DNA of 36,548 bases from Hyphomicrobiaceae bacterium. Its GTDB lineage: Bacteria > Pseudomonadota > Alphaproteobacteria > Rhizobiales > Hyphomicrobiaceae. Shown here piece after piece: positions 25,885 to 35,386 of the stretch (position 1 is its first letter; every line of letters starts with the position of its first letter). The notes under the pieces are model-generated. The model made no database searches, was not told the origin of the DNA, and saw only the letters and a list, made by a program, of their open reading frames with translations. Where the stretch lies: contig JAHDXT010000040.1 of NCBI GenBank assembly GCA_023384095.1, forward strand, positions 1 to 36,548, written 5' to 3'. The translations under genes were made by a program, and so were the position numbers.

Positions 25885-25950
25885 TCGTGAGATCGTTAAG
25901 TCGTGCAAATCCTCCCGATCTCACGACTTCACGACTTCACGATCTCACGA
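25885..25950. terminator. Octamer-repeat hairpin between convergent genes (copy 2)
   Basis: Arm 25885-25905 pairs with 25930-25950 over 21 positions with one mismatch, around a 24-base loop. The arms are runs of the octamer TCGTGAAR (tcgtgaga, tcgttaag, tcgtg...). It begins 6 bases after the coiled-coil gene stop and ends 4 bases before the stop of the acetyltransferase gene on the other strand, so it occupies exactly the convergent gap. Confidence 0.8.
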
Positions 25951-25954
25951 ACCC

Positions 25955-26413
25955 TCACCGCCGATACTGCACGAACGGCGACTTCGTCGCGAGCTGGTCG
26001 TAGAGCGCCCGGGCGCGGTAGTTGAACTCCTGCGTCACCCAGTAGGTGCGGGTGCACGGGCGCGCATCGGCCTCCTTGTAGACAGCCTCGATCAGGGCGC
26101 GCCCGATTCCCTTGGTGCGCACGGCGGGCGCGACGAACAGGTCCTCCAGGTAGCAGTACCAGGTGGGCGACCAAGTCGAGCGGTGGAAAAGGGCGTGCGC
26201 GATGCCGACCGGCACGTCGGCCGCATCGGTGGCGACGAGGCAGACGTGGAAGTCCGGATCGCCCGCGATCAGCCGTTGCCAGGTCAGCTCCATCACCTCG
26301 TCCGGCAGGCTCGCCTTGTAGAAGGCGATGTAGCCCTTGAACAGCTCCAGCCAGTGCGGCTTGTCGCGGGCCTCGAGCCGTCTCACACGAATGCTCACCT
26401 TGTCCTGCTCCAT
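25955..26413 (-). CDS. GNAT-family N-acetyltransferase
   Basis: A 152-residue enzyme. ATG 26413 lies inside the end of the preceding gene and has AGGTGGAG just upstream. The GNAT core is clear: HWLELFKGYIAFYK at the N-terminus, WYCYLEDLFVAPAVR (strand 4) and the acetyl-CoA pyrophosphate loop RTKGIGRALIEAVYKEA, then FNYRARALYDQLA at the end, as in GCN5-type enzymes. The substrate (an amine on a small molecule or protein) is unknown. A 19-base overlap with the upstream exported-protein gene suggests one transcript. Confidence 0.9.
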   Translation of the reverse strand: MEQDKVSIRVRRLEARDKPHWLELFKGYIAFYKASLPDEVMELTWQRLIAGDPDFHVCLVATDAADVPVGIAHALFHRSTWSPTWYCYLEDLFVAPAVRTKGIGRALIEAVYKEADARPCTRTYWVTQEFNYRARALYDQLATKSPFVQYRR

Positions 26414-26805
26414 CTCCACCTGAAGCTCGATTCCGTGACACGCGCCGCCCTGACGAAGAGCTCCGGGTCGGTGGCGCTGAGCTTGCGCCCCTGCGCGTCG
26501 TGATAGGCGTGCGTTGCGGTAATGAAGACCGTCCGCGAGCCGATGGCGCATTCGTAGGGGCCGACGTGGACGCCGCCGAGCACGATCCAGCGGCTGTCGA
26601 GTTGCTGTCCCGAGCACGCGATATCGCTGCGCGTGCGCTTCGCGCGCCAGAGCTGCCAGCGGATGGAAGCCTGTAACCGGGGATTGCGGGCGGTCTTCTC
26701 CATCACCTCGGAAAGCGGCACGTCCTGGCGGGAGACGCTAGCCGCGCGCGCCGGCTCGCCCGCGCACAGCCCTGCGGCCAGCATCACGAACAGCGCTCGA
26801 TGCAT
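26395..26805 (-). CDS. Small exported protein of unknown function
   Basis: A 136-residue product starting at ATG 26805 (GCAGG 4 bases upstream), with signal peptide MHRALFVMLAAGLCAGEPARA and cleavage near ARA-ASVS. The mature part has two cysteines (SDIACSGQQL and GPYECAIGS), a hydrophobic strand RWIVLGGVHVGPYE and RTVFITATHAYHDAQG. I see no catalytic motif and do not recognise a family. The 3' end overlaps the GNAT gene start by 19 bases. The first codons lie opposite the deacetylase promoter region, so the two are divergently transcribed. Confidence 0.7.
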   Translation of the reverse strand: MHRALFVMLAAGLCAGEPARAASVSRQDVPLSEVMEKTARNPRLQASIRWQLWRAKRTRSDIACSGQQLDSRWIVLGGVHVGPYECAIGSRTVFITATHAYHDAQGRKLSATDPELFVRAARVTESSFRWRWSRTR

Positions 26806-27069
26806 GTCCTGCCCCCACGCACCAACCGGAAGACAAGCCAGCCTGCCATATTCCGCCCGAGGCAGCCAGCGGCGATAGATGAACCGAGTGGTTCTCTCCC
26901 CCGATCCCGGAGTTCGGCCACGAGGACTCCTCGGTGGCGACACAATGCGGCTCTTCACTGCGCCACCCGATGCACCGGGAACTGGGGAAACGCAGCAGTC
27001 CGGGACTGCAGCAAACCGGCAACTGTTGTTCCGGCGTCATCCTCCGCCCCCATTCAGCTCGCGGACGGG

Positions 27070-27098
27070 TTGAGCCGGCAAGTGCTTGCCAGTATATT
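27070..27098 (+). promoter_or_regulatory. Sigma70-like promoter with palindrome in spacer
   Basis: TTGAGC (27070-27075), a 17-base spacer and TATATT (27093-27098) match the sigma70 consensus at 4/6 and 5/6 with ideal spacing. The spacer holds the perfect palindrome GGCAAG-tg-CTTGCC (27077-27090). Transcription would begin near 27105, about 33 bases before the deacetylase start. The rest of the 332-base divergent region (26806-27137) shows no gene. Confidence 0.65.
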
Positions 27099-27137
27099 CA
27101 GATTCCGAGGGAAAACGGGGTCATCCGGAGAATGCGA

Positions 27138-28127
27138 ATGCGCGCGACCGCCGCTGTCGGCATGGCGGCCCTTCTGCTGTGCCTCTGGCCCGATGGTAGC
27201 GCCCGATCGGCGCCGGCGAAGTGCACGGCGCGCGACGCGATCGGCGTGTCGCGAACCGTCGAGATCGACACCTCGTCCGGACCCCGCTTCGGCAATCTCC
27301 AGTATAAGGACATCGACTTCCTGCGCGAAGGCGAGGTCGTGCTGACCTTCGACGACGGACCGATGCGGCGCCATACCCTGGCCGTGCTCGACGCGCTCGA
27401 CGCGCACTGCGCCAAGGCGATCTTCTTCACGGTCGGCCGAATGGCTGTCGCCGATCCCGAGATGCTGCAGGAGGTCGCCATGCGCGGCCACACCATCGGC
27501 ACGCATACGTGGTCGCACAAGAACCTGCGCTCGCTGTCGGCTGCGCAGGCCAGGGCCGAGATCGAGCTCGGATTGAGCGCCGTCCAGGCCGCCCTCGGCG
27601 CCCCCGTCGCACCGTTCTTCCGGTTTCCCTACCTCAGCGACCCTCCGGGAATGCAAGCCTTCCTTCAGCAGCGCGGAATCGGCATCTTCTCCATCGATGC
27701 AGATTCGTACGACTACCGCACTCCGAGCGGCGCCACGGTCCAGCGCAACATCCTGAGCCAGCTCACCGAGCGCAAGAAGGGCATCCTGCTGTTCCACGAC
27801 ATCCAGCCATCGACGGCGCGCGCGTTGAAGGGCCTGCTCGACGAGCTGAAGGCGCGCGGCTACCGCGTCGTCCACCTGGTGCCGAAAGAGGCCGCCACGA
27901 CCGTCGCCGAGTTCGACGAGATGGCCGAGGAGGTGCTCGGCAAGAAGCGGCTTGCGGCGTCGGGGAGCCCGCCCGCGAAGCGCTCTACCGCTTGGCCGCT
28001 GGCCGCCGGGACTACCGCCGACGGCGCTGGGTCTGCGGCGGCAGTCTCCGCGCCGCCGGCGACCCGGCCGCGTCCGCCACGCTTCGGCGATGAGGAGGAC
28101 TGGAAGGACCGGGTGTTCGGGAACTGA
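27138..28127 (+). CDS. Exported polysaccharide deacetylase (NodB domain)
   Basis: A 329-residue exported enzyme; ATG 27138 is 7 bases after CGGAG (another ATG at 27132 is too close). The signal peptide runs to about residue 25 (LLLCLWPDGSARSA). The NodB domain is intact: motif 1 TFDDGP (70-75) with the catalytic Asp, motif 2 HTWSH (123-127) with both metal His, motif 3 RFPY (162-165), the later SIDADSYDY segment, and motif 5 LFHDI with His220. It removes N- or O-acetyl groups from a polysaccharide, such as peptidoglycan or exopolysaccharide, outside the inner membrane. The last 60 or so residues are a low-complexity Pro/Ala/Arg tail ending DWKDRVFGN. Confidence 0.93.
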   Translation: MRATAAVGMAALLLCLWPDGSARSAPAKCTARDAIGVSRTVEIDTSSGPRFGNLQYKDIDFLREGEVVLTFDDGPMRRHTLAVLDALDAHCAKAIFFTVGRMAVADPEMLQEVAMRGHTIGTHTWSHKNLRSLSAAQARAEIELGLSAVQAALGAPVAPFFRFPYLSDPPGMQAFLQQRGIGIFSIDADSYDYRTPSGATVQRNILSQLTERKKGILLFHDIQPSTARALKGLLDELKARGYRVVHLVPKEAATTVAEFDEMAEEVLGKKRLAASGSPPAKRSTAWPLAAGTTADGAGSAAAVSAPPATRPRPPRFGDEEDWKDRVFGN

Positions 28128-28222
28128 GCACAGCAAAGATCACGGGCCTGGCCCAGGCGAGGTCAACGTCTTCAGTTGGGGCTGAACAGCCGCAACGAGC
28201 GCTTCTCCCCTTCTTGGGATCT

Positions 28223-28318
28223 CACCGTCATTCCCGCGGAGGCGGGAATCTGCGACCCATCTCCACGAGCACTCGCGGAGAGGCATCGCGGATGGCCGCC
28301 TACGCGGCCATGACGGGA
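28223..28318 (+). repeat. Palindromic repeat family, copy 3
   Basis: Begins accGTCATTCCCGCggaGGCGGGAAT and ends ggatggCCGCctacGCGGccatgac, the same two-palindrome plan as repeats A and B but with a different middle. It lies in the 327-base gap between the deacetylase gene and tRNA-Leu. The rest of that gap holds only a weak hairpin (gtgagggag with ctcccgtcac, near 28390-28419). Confidence 0.85.
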
Positions 28319-28454
28319 TTGGGGTGGCTCTGACCTGCCCTGTTTATATACATGTTCCCTACATCGGGACAAATCCGCCACAATTGGCGTGAGGGAGAAC
28401 AAATCGTCCTCCCGTCACATTCCGATAAAACATTGATCTTCTGGGGAAAATTGC

Positions 28455-28540
28455 TGGTGCGGTCGAGAGGACTCGAACCTCCACGCCTTTTGGGCGCTAC
28501 CACCTCAAGGTAGTGCGTCTACCAGTTCCGCCACGACCGC
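28455..28540 (-). tRNA. tRNA-Leu (anticodon GAG), CCA encoded
   Basis: Read on the minus strand, the acceptor arm is GCGGTCG paired with CGACCGC. The D-arm contains GGCGGAACTGGTAGACGC, the anticodon stem is CTACC/GGTAG with loop TTGAGGT (anticodon GAG, reading CUC/CUU), a long variable arm CGCCCAAAAGGCG marks a class II tRNA, and the T-arm contains GGTTCGAGTCC. The discriminator is A at 28458 and CCA is encoded at 28455-28457. All invariant positions look normal. Confidence 0.98.
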
Positions 28541-28761
28541 ATGCCAGGGGACGAGACGTCCCTGTATCAAACTCGGGGACAGCTCACAAGCCGTCCGCCG
28601 CAGGCCGCCCCACCTAACAGACACGGAGCCGCGGCGCAAGGAGCTCGGCCGCCGGAGCGGTCATCCTGCGACGTTCAGGCATGCCGCGCCGGGGGGCCGC
28701 ATGCCACCACCGCCCTGTTCATTTCGCAGCGCGTGGGCTTCAATGGCCACGGCACGAACCA

Positions 28762-29553
28762 TTGATCGAGAGCACCACCTTGAGCGCGAGGAGCGACATT
28801 GCGACCGACTGGGCCATCAGCGGGCCCGGCCCGGTGGACTATGCCGACGCGCTCGCGGTCATGGAGGAACGTGTCGCCGCGATCGCGAACGGCAGTGCGC
28901 CGGAGCTGGTCTGGCTTCTCGAGCACCCGCCGCTCTACACGGCGGGGACCAGCACGCGATGGGAGGACCTCGTCGACCCCGGCCGGTTCCCGGTCTATCG
29001 CACCGGCCGCGGCGGCCAGCTCACGTACCACGGCCCCGGCCAGCGGGTGGTCTACACGATGCTCGACGTCCGCCGCCGCACCGGCGACATACGCGCCTTC
29101 GTCAGGCAGCTCGAGAGCTGGGCCATCGCGACGATCGGGCAGTTCGGCGTCCGCGGCGAGACCCGAGCGGAGCGCGTCGGCGTCTGGGTCCGCCGCCCGG
29201 AGCGCGGCGAGGGCGTCGAGGACAAGATCGCGGCGATCGGCATCCGCATCCGGCGCTGGATCAGCTTTCACGGGCTCAGCCTCAACGTCTCGCCCGATCT
29301 CGGCCACTTCACCGGGATCGTCCCGTGCGGCGTGCGCCAGCACGGGGTGACGAGTCTTGCCGACCTCGGGCGAGGCGTCGCCATGAGCGAGGTGGATGCA
29401 GCACTCGCCGCTGTCTTCGAGCAACGGATGGGCGCAATCCGGCGGGTTGCGGCGCCTGTAGCGAACCGGGAGGCGGCGCTTCGGGTTGCAACCGCACACG
29501 CGCTGGCGCTGCCGGAAGAGAGAAGGAGCCCAGAGCCGCGCCTGCGGCCCTGA
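28762..29553 (+). CDS. lipB: Lipoyl(octanoyl) transferase
   Basis: A 263-residue enzyme that moves octanoate from acyl carrier protein to lipoyl domains in the cytoplasm. Motifs: [24 protein letters not shown] (octanoyl-binding loop), the catalytic Lys in [14 protein letters not shown] and the catalytic Cys in [12 protein letters not shown]. The start is uncertain: TTG 28762 and TTG 28780 are both close to the conserved beginning ([13 protein letters not shown]), while ATG 28681 gives 27 extra residues without a ribosome site. The C-terminal 40 residues (after FEQRMG) are longer than in many LipB proteins. It is convergent with the next gene. Confidence 0.94.
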   Translation: MIESTTLSARSDIATDWAISGPGPVDYADALAVMEERVAAIANGSAPELVWLLEHPPLYTAGTSTRWEDLVDPGRFPVYRTGRGGQLTYHGPGQRVVYTMLDVRRRTGDIRAFVRQLESWAIATIGQFGVRGETRAERVGVWVRRPERGEGVEDKIAAIGIRIRRWISFHGLSLNVSPDLGHFTGIVPCGVRQHGVTSLADLGRGVAMSEVDAALAAVFEQRMGAIRRVAAPVANREAALRVATAHALALPEERRSPEPRLRP

Positions 29554-29577
29554 GCTCCTGAATCACTCGCCCGCGTC

Positions 29578-29916
29578 CTACTTCCTGGCGCCCTCTCCAG
29601 CCTCGCCCGGAACGGGGTCGGCCGGCGCATCGGGGCCATCATAGTACAGGTAGCCTTCCTCGATCGAAACGATCTCGTTTCCCTCGAGCTCGTACTCGTC
29701 GCTCTCACTGTCGTTGAGGCGAATCACGCAACCCTTCGGGCAGATCCCTTCGAGAACCGCCGACGGCGCCAACGTGTGATCCTGACTGCTCTGCCCCTCG
29801 ACGATCGTAACCTTGTGGTCGCGCTCGTCGCGGTTCGTCAGGGACACCGCTGCGGCAGCCTCCGCACCGAACGCCGCTGCCGCTACACTCAACGCCAAGG
29901 CTGCAATGCGCGACAC
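29578..29916 (-). CDS. Small acidic exported protein of unknown function
   Basis: A 112-residue protein starting at GTG 29916 with GGAG 7 bases upstream. A signal peptide (SRIAALALSVAAAAFGAEA) precedes a mature part of about 85 residues that is strongly acidic (SESDEYELEGNEIVSIEEG). It has two cysteines four apart (GICPKGC) and the aromatic run YLYYDGPD. I recall similar conserved hypothetical proteins in alphaproteobacteria, but no function. The Cys pair could bind a metal or form a disulfide. It ends 24 bases from the lipB stop on the other strand. Confidence 0.75.
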   Translation of the reverse strand: MSRIAALALSVAAAAFGAEAAAAVSLTNRDERDHKVTIVEGQSSQDHTLAPSAVLEGICPKGCVIRLNDSESDEYELEGNEIVSIEEGYLYYDGPDAPADPVPGEAGEGARK

Positions 29917-29954
29917 GAACAGCTCCGTGGCTGCGGGCAGAATCCTTACACTAC

Positions 29955-30041
29955 CTACTTCTTCTTCTTCGCAGGAGCCTTCTTCGCGGGAGCCTTTGCG
30001 GCGGGCTTCTTCGCGGCAGGCTTGGCTGTCTTAGCCTTCAT
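29955..30041 (-). CDS. Very small Lys/Ala/Pro-rich protein (28 aa)
   Basis: ATG 30041 follows AAGGAA by 9 bases and the stop is TAG at 29955-29957. The product, MKAKTAKPAAKKPAAKAP followed by AKKAPAKKKK, is a run of AKKPA-like repeats, as in histone-H1-like tails. It could bind DNA or RNA. It may be a real small gene because of the ribosome site and compact frame; the alternative is a chance repeat. It lies between the acidic exported protein gene and the LysR gene. Confidence 0.6.
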   Translation of the reverse strand: MKAKTAKPAAKKPAAKAPAKKAPAKKKK

Positions 30042-30083
30042 GTCGATCGTTCCTTCTGTCAATCTCGCCCGATGCGGGCACTT

Positions 30084-30105
30084 GACTCGATTCGACAATC
30101 GAGTC
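30084..30105. promoter_or_regulatory. Perfect inverted repeat in LysR upstream region (site 1)
   Basis: gactcgat (30084-30091) and atcgagtc (30098-30105) are exact reverse complements separated by 6 bases. It lies between the divergent small-peptide and LysR genes, where LysR regulators usually bind, so an operator is a reasonable guess. Confidence 0.5.
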
Positions 30106-30160
30106 GCGAGCAATGTGGGTAGATTCAAAAGAGTCCACAAACGGATTTTTCCGGTGACTT

Positions 30161-30179
30161 CTATCGAACATTTCGATAG
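30161..30179. promoter_or_regulatory. Perfect inverted repeat in LysR upstream region (site 2)
   Basis: ctatcgaa (30161-30168) and ttcgatag (30172-30179) are exact reverse complements around 3 bases. It is 68 bases before the LysR ATG and shares the ATCGA core with site 1. Confidence 0.5.
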
Positions 30180-30246
30180 CTCAATGAGCGCTCCGCCGAG
30201 GCGGAACGCTCGGCTCGAAGCCCGTGAGCGCGACAGGCTCCAGGTC

Positions 30247-31095
30247 ATGGACATCAATCTCGCACGCACCTTCCTGACGGTGGCCGAAACCGGCAGCTTC
30301 ATCGAGGCGGCCCGCAAGATGCACGTGACCCAGTCGACGGTCAGTGCACGCGTCAAGGTGCTCGAGGACCTGCTCGGGCGGCCGCTCTTCGACCGCTCCA
30401 AGCATGGCGCCTCGATGACGGCGGCAGGCGAGCAGTTCCGCAAGCACGCGCTGGCGCTGGTCCGGGTGTGGCAGCACGCCCAGCTCGAGGTGGGCCTGTC
30501 CGATCAGCACCGCGATCACCTGTCGGTCGGCGGACCGTTGAGTCTGTGGGACGGCTTCCTGCTGCGCTGGATCACGTGGCTGCGCAGCGCCATTCCGGAC
30601 ATCGCCGTCTCGACCAGCGCCGGCGTCTCCTCCGGCCTGACGCAGCGCCTGCTGGAAGGCACGCTCGATCTCGCGGTCGTCTACCGCCCCGTGCAGCCGC
30701 CGGGGCTGATCGTGGAGCACCTGTTCGACGAGGAGTTCGTGCTGGTCACCAGCGGCAGGTCGATGAGCCGCCGCATCGGCGGCGACTACGTGTTCGTCAA
30801 CTGGGGGCCCGACTTCCAGCTCGACCATGCCTCCGCGCATCCCGAGCTGACGAGCCCGGGTCTCAGCATGGATCTCGGCCCGCTCGCCCTCTCCTATGTG
30901 CTCGGGAACCCGGCATCCGGCTACTTCCCGATGCGCCTCGTCAAACAGCACATCGCGCGCGGCCGGCTGCGGCTGCCGAAGCGCGTGCGCAAGTTCGTCT
31001 ACCCCGTCTACATGATCTACCCCGAGTCCCGCGACGAGGAAGCCTACGAGCCGATCCTCGGCGGCCTTCGCCGCGAGGCGGCGAAGTTGAGTTGA
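30247..31095 (+). CDS. LysR-family transcriptional regulator
   Basis: A 282-residue regulator. ATG 30247 gives the usual beginning MDINLARTFLTVAETGSF; an ATG at 30184 would add a 21-residue basic prefix. The winged helix-turn-helix covers residues 1-60 (FIEAARKMHVTQSTVSARVK, then LEDLLGRPLFDRSK). The substrate-binding part follows (LSVGGPLSLWDGFLLRWITW; SGLTQRLLEGTLDLAVVYRP; LGNPASGYFPMRLVKQHI). LysR proteins often control a divergent gene, here the small basic peptide gene, with effector unknown. It is convergent with acyP. Confidence 0.95.
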   Translation: MDINLARTFLTVAETGSFIEAARKMHVTQSTVSARVKVLEDLLGRPLFDRSKHGASMTAAGEQFRKHALALVRVWQHAQLEVGLSDQHRDHLSVGGPLSLWDGFLLRWITWLRSAIPDIAVSTSAGVSSGLTQRLLEGTLDLAVVYRPVQPPGLIVEHLFDEEFVLVTSGRSMSRRIGGDYVFVNWGPDFQLDHASAHPELTSPGLSMDLGPLALSYVLGNPASGYFPMRLVKQHIARGRLRLPKRVRKFVYPVYMIYPESRDEEAYEPILGGLRREAAKLS

Positions 31096-31120
31096 GCAAG
31101 CCTCGAGAAGCGAACGGCTT

Positions 31121-31240
31121 CCCTCCCCCTTGCGGGGAGGGGCCGGGGGTGGGGGTTGCATGAGCACAGCCGTCTCGCTCTTGGCCCCACCCCACCCGCG
31201 CGGCTTTCGCCGCGCCGCCCTCCCCGTCAAGGGGAGGGCC
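31121..31240 (-). repeat. Composite C/G-rich palindromic repeat, copy II
   Basis: Reverse-complement partner of 6235-6356: CCCTCCCCCTTGCGGGGAGGGG at the left, GCGCGGCtttcGCCGCGC and CCCTCCCCgtcaAGGGGAGGG at the right. It fills the gap between the convergent LysR and acyP genes, the same kind of site as copy I. Confidence 0.75.
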
Positions 31241-31254
31241 GGAACGAGGGATGT

Positions 31255-31554
31255 TCATACAGTCCGCTCCACCCGGAATCCGGGATCGACGGCCAGCCCC
31301 TCCGCCAGCACCTCGACTCGCGACACCCGCGCGGCCGGCGGGCCGCGCTCGCAGCGGCGCAGCATCTCGCCGACCGCATCAGGATCGCCGCCGAACACCG
31401 CCTCGACGGCGCCGTCGCGCCGGTTGCGCACCCAGCCGTCGAGGCCCAGACCGCCAGCCGCCTCTTCGACCCAGGCCCGGAAGCCGACCGCCTGGACGCG
31501 TCCCTCGATGCGGACATGCACCGTCCGGACCGCAGGGCTCGAGGGCGTGGCCAT
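31255..31554 (-). CDS. acyP: Acylphosphatase
   Basis: A 99-residue enzyme that hydrolyses acyl phosphates to carboxylate and phosphate in the cytoplasm. The signature VRIEGRVQAVGFRAWVEEAA contains the catalytic Arg (GFR), and GWVRNRRDGAVEAVFGG contains the catalytic Asn and the second signature. Length is normal. ATG 31554 is 11 bases after the stop of the upstream gamma-glutamyltransferase gene; a TTG at 31569 would overlap that stop and add five residues. It probably shares its transcript. Confidence 0.95.
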   Translation of the reverse strand: MATPSSPAVRTVHVRIEGRVQAVGFRAWVEEAAGGLGLDGWVRNRRDGAVEAVFGGDPDAVGEMLRRCERGPPAARVSRVEVLAEGLAVDPGFRVERTV

Positions 31555-31565
31555 GGCGCTCGCGC

Positions 31566-33152
31566 TCAATAGCCCAGCGCGCAGCCGTCCTTGCGCGGGT
31601 CCGAGGCCCCGATCAGTACCCCGTTCACGCTATCGATGCAGATGGCCTGCCCGCCGCCCCAGGGCTCGTCGCGCACCTTGACGGCGTGACCCATGCCCGC
31701 CAGCCGCTCGGCGGTGGAGGCTGGCACCGATTCCTCGACGAACAGCTCGCCTCCCTCGAAGAACACGCGCGGACAGTCGATGGCCTCCTGCGGGTCCATG
31801 CCGAAGTCGAGCATGTTCGTCAGCACGTAGGCGTGACCCATCGGCTGGAACGCGGCGCCCATGACGCCGAAGGAGAGGAACGGCTCGCCACCGCGCGTGG
31901 CCATGGCCGGCACCAGCGTGTGCATGGGTCGCTTTCGGGGCGCGATGCAGTTGGGATGCCCGGGATCGAGCACGAACCCCTGCCCGCGGTTGTGCAGCGT
32001 TACGCCGGTTTTGCGCGTGACGATGCCGGAGCCGAAGGCGCTGTAGAGGGAGTTGATGAACGAGACCGCCATCCCCTTCTCGTCGACGATGCTGAGGTAG
32101 ATGGTGTCGGAGCCGGCCGGCTGCGGCACCGGGCCGAGATCGGGCGTGCGCCGCTTCGGATCGATGCGCCGGGCCAGCTCGCCGATGGCGGCGTCCGACA
32201 GCATGTGCTCGACTGGCACGCTCGCCATCTGCGGATCCGCAACGAAGGCGTCGCGCATCGCATAGGCGAGCCGGCCCGCTTCCATCATCATGTGGTAGCG
32301 CTCGGCCGAGGTCAACTTGCCGGAGCCGAGGCCGGTCCTTTCCAGGATCTTGAGCAGGATCAGCGCGACGATGCCCTGGTTGTTGGGCGGCAGCTCATGG
32401 AGCTCGACGCCGCGGTAGGCGACCGAGATCGGCTCGACATAAGAGCAGCGCTGGGCGGCGAAGTCCGCAAGAGTATGCAGGCCGCCCATCTCCTTCAGCT
32501 CGGCGACGATATCGTCTGCCACCTCGCCCTGATAGAAGCCGTCGCGGCCCTCATCGGCGATGAGCTTCAGCGTGCGCGCCAGGGCCGGGAAGCGCACGAC
32601 CTCGCCCACCTGCGGCGCCCGGCCCTGCGGCAGCAGATGCCGGCGCGCGCCCGCGTGCAGCTCGAGCTTGCCTGCGACGTTCGCCCAGTCGTGGGCGACG
32701 CGGGGCGCGACCGGGAAGCCGCGCTCGGCATAGTCGATCGCCGGCGCCAGCAGGCGAGCGAGCGGCAGCGTTCCGTGATCGGCCAGCAGAGTCGTCCAGC
32801 CGTCGATGGCGCCGGGCACGGTGACGGCGTGCGGCGAGTGCATCTCGATCTCGCGGACGCCCCTGCCCGCATACCACCCGGCCGTCGCCGCAGCCGGCGC
32901 GCGGCCCGAGGCATTGAGCCCGATCAGCTTCTGGCCGGGCCTGGCAATGATGGCGAAGCAGTCGCCGCCGATCCCCGTCATCGGATGCTCGACGACGGCG
33001 AGCACGGCCGCCGCCGCGATCGCCGCGTCCACCGCGTTGCCGCCATGGCGCAGGATGTCGATGGCCGTCGCGCTCGCCAGCGGATGCGACGTGGCGCACA
33101 TGGCGCGCTGCGCATAGACGGGCGAGCGGCCGGGCATGTGGAAGCTGCGCAT
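31566..33152 (-). CDS. ggt: Gamma-glutamyltransferase-family Ntn-hydrolase
   Basis: A 528-residue proenzyme. ATG 33152 follows AGAGGAA by 7 bases. The N-terminal part has the family's ATSHPLASATAIDILRHGG and HPMTGIGGDCFAI. Autocleavage should occur before Thr350 in AGSDTIYLSIVDEKG, giving a small subunit with SLYSAFGSGIV and GAAFQPMGHAYVL. In E. coli GGT the nucleophile is followed by Thr-His; here it is followed by Ile-Tyr, as in YwrD-like relatives. No signal peptide is present, so it acts in the cytoplasm. The substrate may be glutathione or another gamma-glutamyl or acyl-amide compound; this is not decided by sequence. Confidence 0.9.
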   Translation of the reverse strand: MRSFHMPGRSPVYAQRAMCATSHPLASATAIDILRHGGNAVDAAIAAAAVLAVVEHPMTGIGGDCFAIIARPGQKLIGLNASGRAPAAATAGWYAGRGVREIEMHSPHAVTVPGAIDGWTTLLADHGTLPLARLLAPAIDYAERGFPVAPRVAHDWANVAGKLELHAGARRHLLPQGRAPQVGEVVRFPALARTLKLIADEGRDGFYQGEVADDIVAELKEMGGLHTLADFAAQRCSYVEPISVAYRGVELHELPPNNQGIVALILLKILERTGLGSGKLTSAERYHMMMEAGRLAYAMRDAFVADPQMASVPVEHMLSDAAIGELARRIDPKRRTPDLGPVPQPAGSDTIYLSIVDEKGMAVSFINSLYSAFGSGIVTRKTGVTLHNRGQGFVLDPGHPNCIAPRKRPMHTLVPAMATRGGEPFLSFGVMGAAFQPMGHAYVLTNMLDFGMDPQEAIDCPRVFFEGGELFVEESVPASTAERLAGMGHAVKVRDEPWGGGQAICIDSVNGVLIGASDPRKDGCALGY

Positions 33153-33171
33153 GGGGGTTTCCTCTGATTAT

Positions 33172-33267
33172 TCGTGAAATCGTGAAGTCGTGAAGTCGCC
33201 AAGTCGTGAAGAGCGGTTCTGGGTGTTGGACACGGCCTCACGATTTCACGACTTCACGATTTCACGA
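33172..33267. terminator. Octamer-repeat hairpin between pccA and ggt (copy 3)
   Basis: Bases 33172-33194 pair perfectly with 33245-33267 (23 bp). Four more pairs inward (one G-T) make a 27-bp stem around a 42-base loop. Both arms are tandem TCGTGAAR octamers. It follows the pccA stop by 10 bases on the minus strand and ends 19 bases before the ggt start, so it may end or attenuate transcription between the two genes. Confidence 0.75.
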
Positions 33268-33277
33268 CCTGACAACC

Positions 33278-35299
<2,022 letters not shown>

Positions 35300-35386
35300 C
35301 GGCCGGTCCGTCCCCTCGGGTTGCGGACGGCAACGCCTCGCCGCCGCGCGGCCGTTGTAGACCCGAGGGCTGGGTCGGGTAAACGG

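Noticed and set aside
28541-28765. 74-codon plus-strand frame before lipB
   Set aside because: Starts in the tRNA upstream region, has low-complexity composition and overlaps the likely lipB start; no support.
31251-33167. 638-codon plus-strand frame opposite acyP and ggt
   Set aside because: Shadow of two well-supported genes.
33172-33267. CRISPR array
   Set aside because: Repeats are direct 8-base units with no spacers and are arranged as a hairpin; no cas genes are present.
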